Source: Euwallacea fornicatus | Taxonomy: Eukaryota; Arthropoda; Insecta; Coleoptera; Curculionidae | DNA: 64,000 nt | NCBI RefSeq assembly: GCF_040115645.1 | Contig: NW_027096024.1 | Location: forward strand, 558,001 to 622,000 | Reading direction: 5' to 3' | In this document: piece by piece, positions 63,198 through 64,000 of the stretch | Layout of the letters: each line of letters opens with the position of its first letter | Numbering within the stretch: position 1 is the first letter of the stretch | The notes under the pieces: generated by a model | Database searches by the model: none | The model's input: the letters and a program-made list of their open reading frames with translations, nothing else | Told to the model about the DNA's origin: nothing | Made by a program: the position numbers and the translations under genes

Positions 63198-64000
63198 TAA
63201 CTTTTGTGACTTTTCCAATTTTGAAGCTCGATAACTTTGGCAAATGTGGACCAAATTTGTTATCCAAAGTGTCAAATTAATCAGTTCGACGAGATCTTTA
63301 AAATGACACAACAATTCATGATTGCATCTTGTTGAATTTCCAAGGAAAATAGTACTTTATGTGCTCAAACACACAACTTTTGTGACTTTTCCAATTTTGA
63401 AGCTCGATAACTTTGGCAAATGTGGACCAAATTTGTTACACAAAGTGTCAAAGTAATCACCTCAACGAGATTTTGAAGATGTCACAACACATCATGACTA
63501 CATCTTGTTGAACTTCCAAGAAAAATAGTACTTTATGTGCTCAAACACACAACTTTTGTGACTTTTCAAACTTTGAAGCTCGATAGCTTCGGCAAATGAA
63601 GACCAAATTTGTTAAACAAAGTGTCAAATTAATCAGCTCGACGAGATTTTTAAAATGACACAACACATCATGATTGCATCTTGTTGAATTTCCAAGAAAA
63701 GTAGTACTTTATGTGCTCAAACACACATATTTTGTGACTTTTCAAACTTTGAAGCTCGATAGCTTCGGCAAATAAAGACCAAATTTGTTAAACAAAGTGT
63801 CAAATTAATCAGCTCGACGAGATCTTTAAAATGACACAACACACCATGATTACATCTTGTTGAACTTCCAAGAAAAATAGTACTTTATGTGCTCAAACAC
63901 ACATATTTTGTGACTTTTCAAACTTTGAAGCTCGATAACTTTGGCAAATGTGGACCAAATTTGTTAACCAATGTGTCAAATTAATCAGCTCGACGAGATC
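63169..64000. repeat. Copy of 57,537-58,368 running off the right edge
   Basis: From just after the CCAAAAAAAA monomer the sequence follows 57,537 onward at +5,632 (32 monomers), including GTTACACAAAG, GAAAAGTAG, and TTAACCAATGTG (58,340 and 63,972). The match is still running at the window's end, so the duplication extends outside. Confidence 0.75.
63883..64000 (+). repeat. Partial terminal monomer (118 bp)
   Basis: The last unit starts normally as type A, carries TTAACCAATGTG, and is cut by the window edge after GACGAGATC. There is no sign that the array ends here. Confidence 0.95.

Larger units (their letters stand above)
1..64000 (+). repeat. 176-bp tandem satellite array filling the window
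   Basis: Every part of the window is a head-to-tail copy of one 176-bp unit beginning CTTTATGTGCTCAAACAC and ending AAGAAAAATAGTA. The register can be followed end to end: monomer starts fall at 1+176n, drifting by only -6 bp, all accounted for by five short monomers. No inversion, transposon, microsatellite or unique interruption was seen. The consensus is about 59 G+C in 176 (33-34%) with three CpGs, one in GCTCGATAA and two in GCTCGACGAG. Because 176 is not a multiple of three, reading frames rotate from unit to unit and stops occur in all of them. Units of 150-180 bp in long homogeneous arrays are typical of centromeric or heterochromatic satellites in plants and animals; a centromeric role here is inferred. 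I do not recognise the family or species. Confidence 0.98.

Noticed and set aside
1..64000. CRISPR-like array (regular repeats)
   Set aside because: The repeats are 176 bp, contiguous, without unique spacers between conserved short repeats, and there are no cas genes.
1..64000. Bacterial or viral origin, or a transposon-encoded array
   Set aside because: There are no genes, terminal repeats, origin-like features or integrase traces. A 64-kb uniform 176-bp array is a eukaryotic chromosomal satellite pattern.
1..64000. Telomeric or subtelomeric location
   Set aside because: No TTTAGGG/TTAGGG-type repeats or degenerate versions were seen. Subtelomeric satellites remain possible, but nothing in this window supports it over a centromeric or interstitial location.

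Overview
The whole 64-kb window is one uninterrupted tandem satellite array. The monomer is 176 bp, about 33-34% GC by hand count on the consensus, and every copy I read points the same way. Placing the monomer start at window base 1, the window holds 363 complete monomers plus a 118-bp partial one. The register slips by only 6 bp in total, explained by five short monomers: 175 bp at 10,385; 174 bp at 30,976; 175 bp at 48,046, 53,149 and 57,372. I found no protein-coding gene, RNA gene, transposon, inverted segment, telomere repeat or unique DNA. The only open frames are about 60-70 codons on the minus strand. They arise from the satellite itself and are not annotated.

The source is almost certainly a eukaryotic chromosome. 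A homogeneous, megabase-style array with a monomer close to nucleosome-plus-linker length is typical of centromeric or heterochromatic satellites in plants and animals. I do not recognise the monomer. A flowering plant is my guess from monomer length and AT-richness, but the species and the centromeric role are inference.

Monomers fall into recurrent haplotypes. Type A has CACATATTTT, CAAACTTT, TAACTTTGGCAAATGTGG and TTAACCAAAG. Type B has CACAACTTTT, TAGCTTCGGCAAATAAAG (or ...TGAAG) and TTAAACAAAG. Type C has CATAACTTTT, CCAATTTT, TTATCC and CAGTTCGAC. Type D has CACAACTTTT, CCAATTTT and GACAAGGTTATGAAGATG. Type E has CAAACT(C/T)TG, TTACACAAAG and GTAATCACCTCAACG. Type F is D-like with GATTACTTTGG. 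Chimeric monomers also occur.

Layout. From 1 to 6.3 kb lie older duplications (11- and 28-monomer offsets) with scattered differences. From 6.3 to 11.9 kb is an irregular mosaic with a 3-monomer duplication. From 11.9 to 25.5 kb is a near-perfect tandem duplication of a 39-monomer (6,864-bp) unit, followed by a third partial copy to 27.9 kb. From 27.7 to 36.4 kb are nested 20-monomer and 12-monomer duplications around a small divergent island at 30.7-31.2 kb. From 34.8 to 46.7 kb there are 30-, 31- and 12-monomer offsets. From 46.7 to 61.2 kb a roughly 29-monomer (5.1-kb) unit occurs as four tandem copies, two of them internally deleted. From 59.7 to 63.2 kb sequence from 35.0-38.6 kb returns, 140 monomers away.

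The interest lies in this record of recent, in-register segmental amplification and in subtype-specific dyad symmetries within the monomer. All identities come from reading and spot-checking variant sites by eye. Block edges are resolved only to the nearest variant site.
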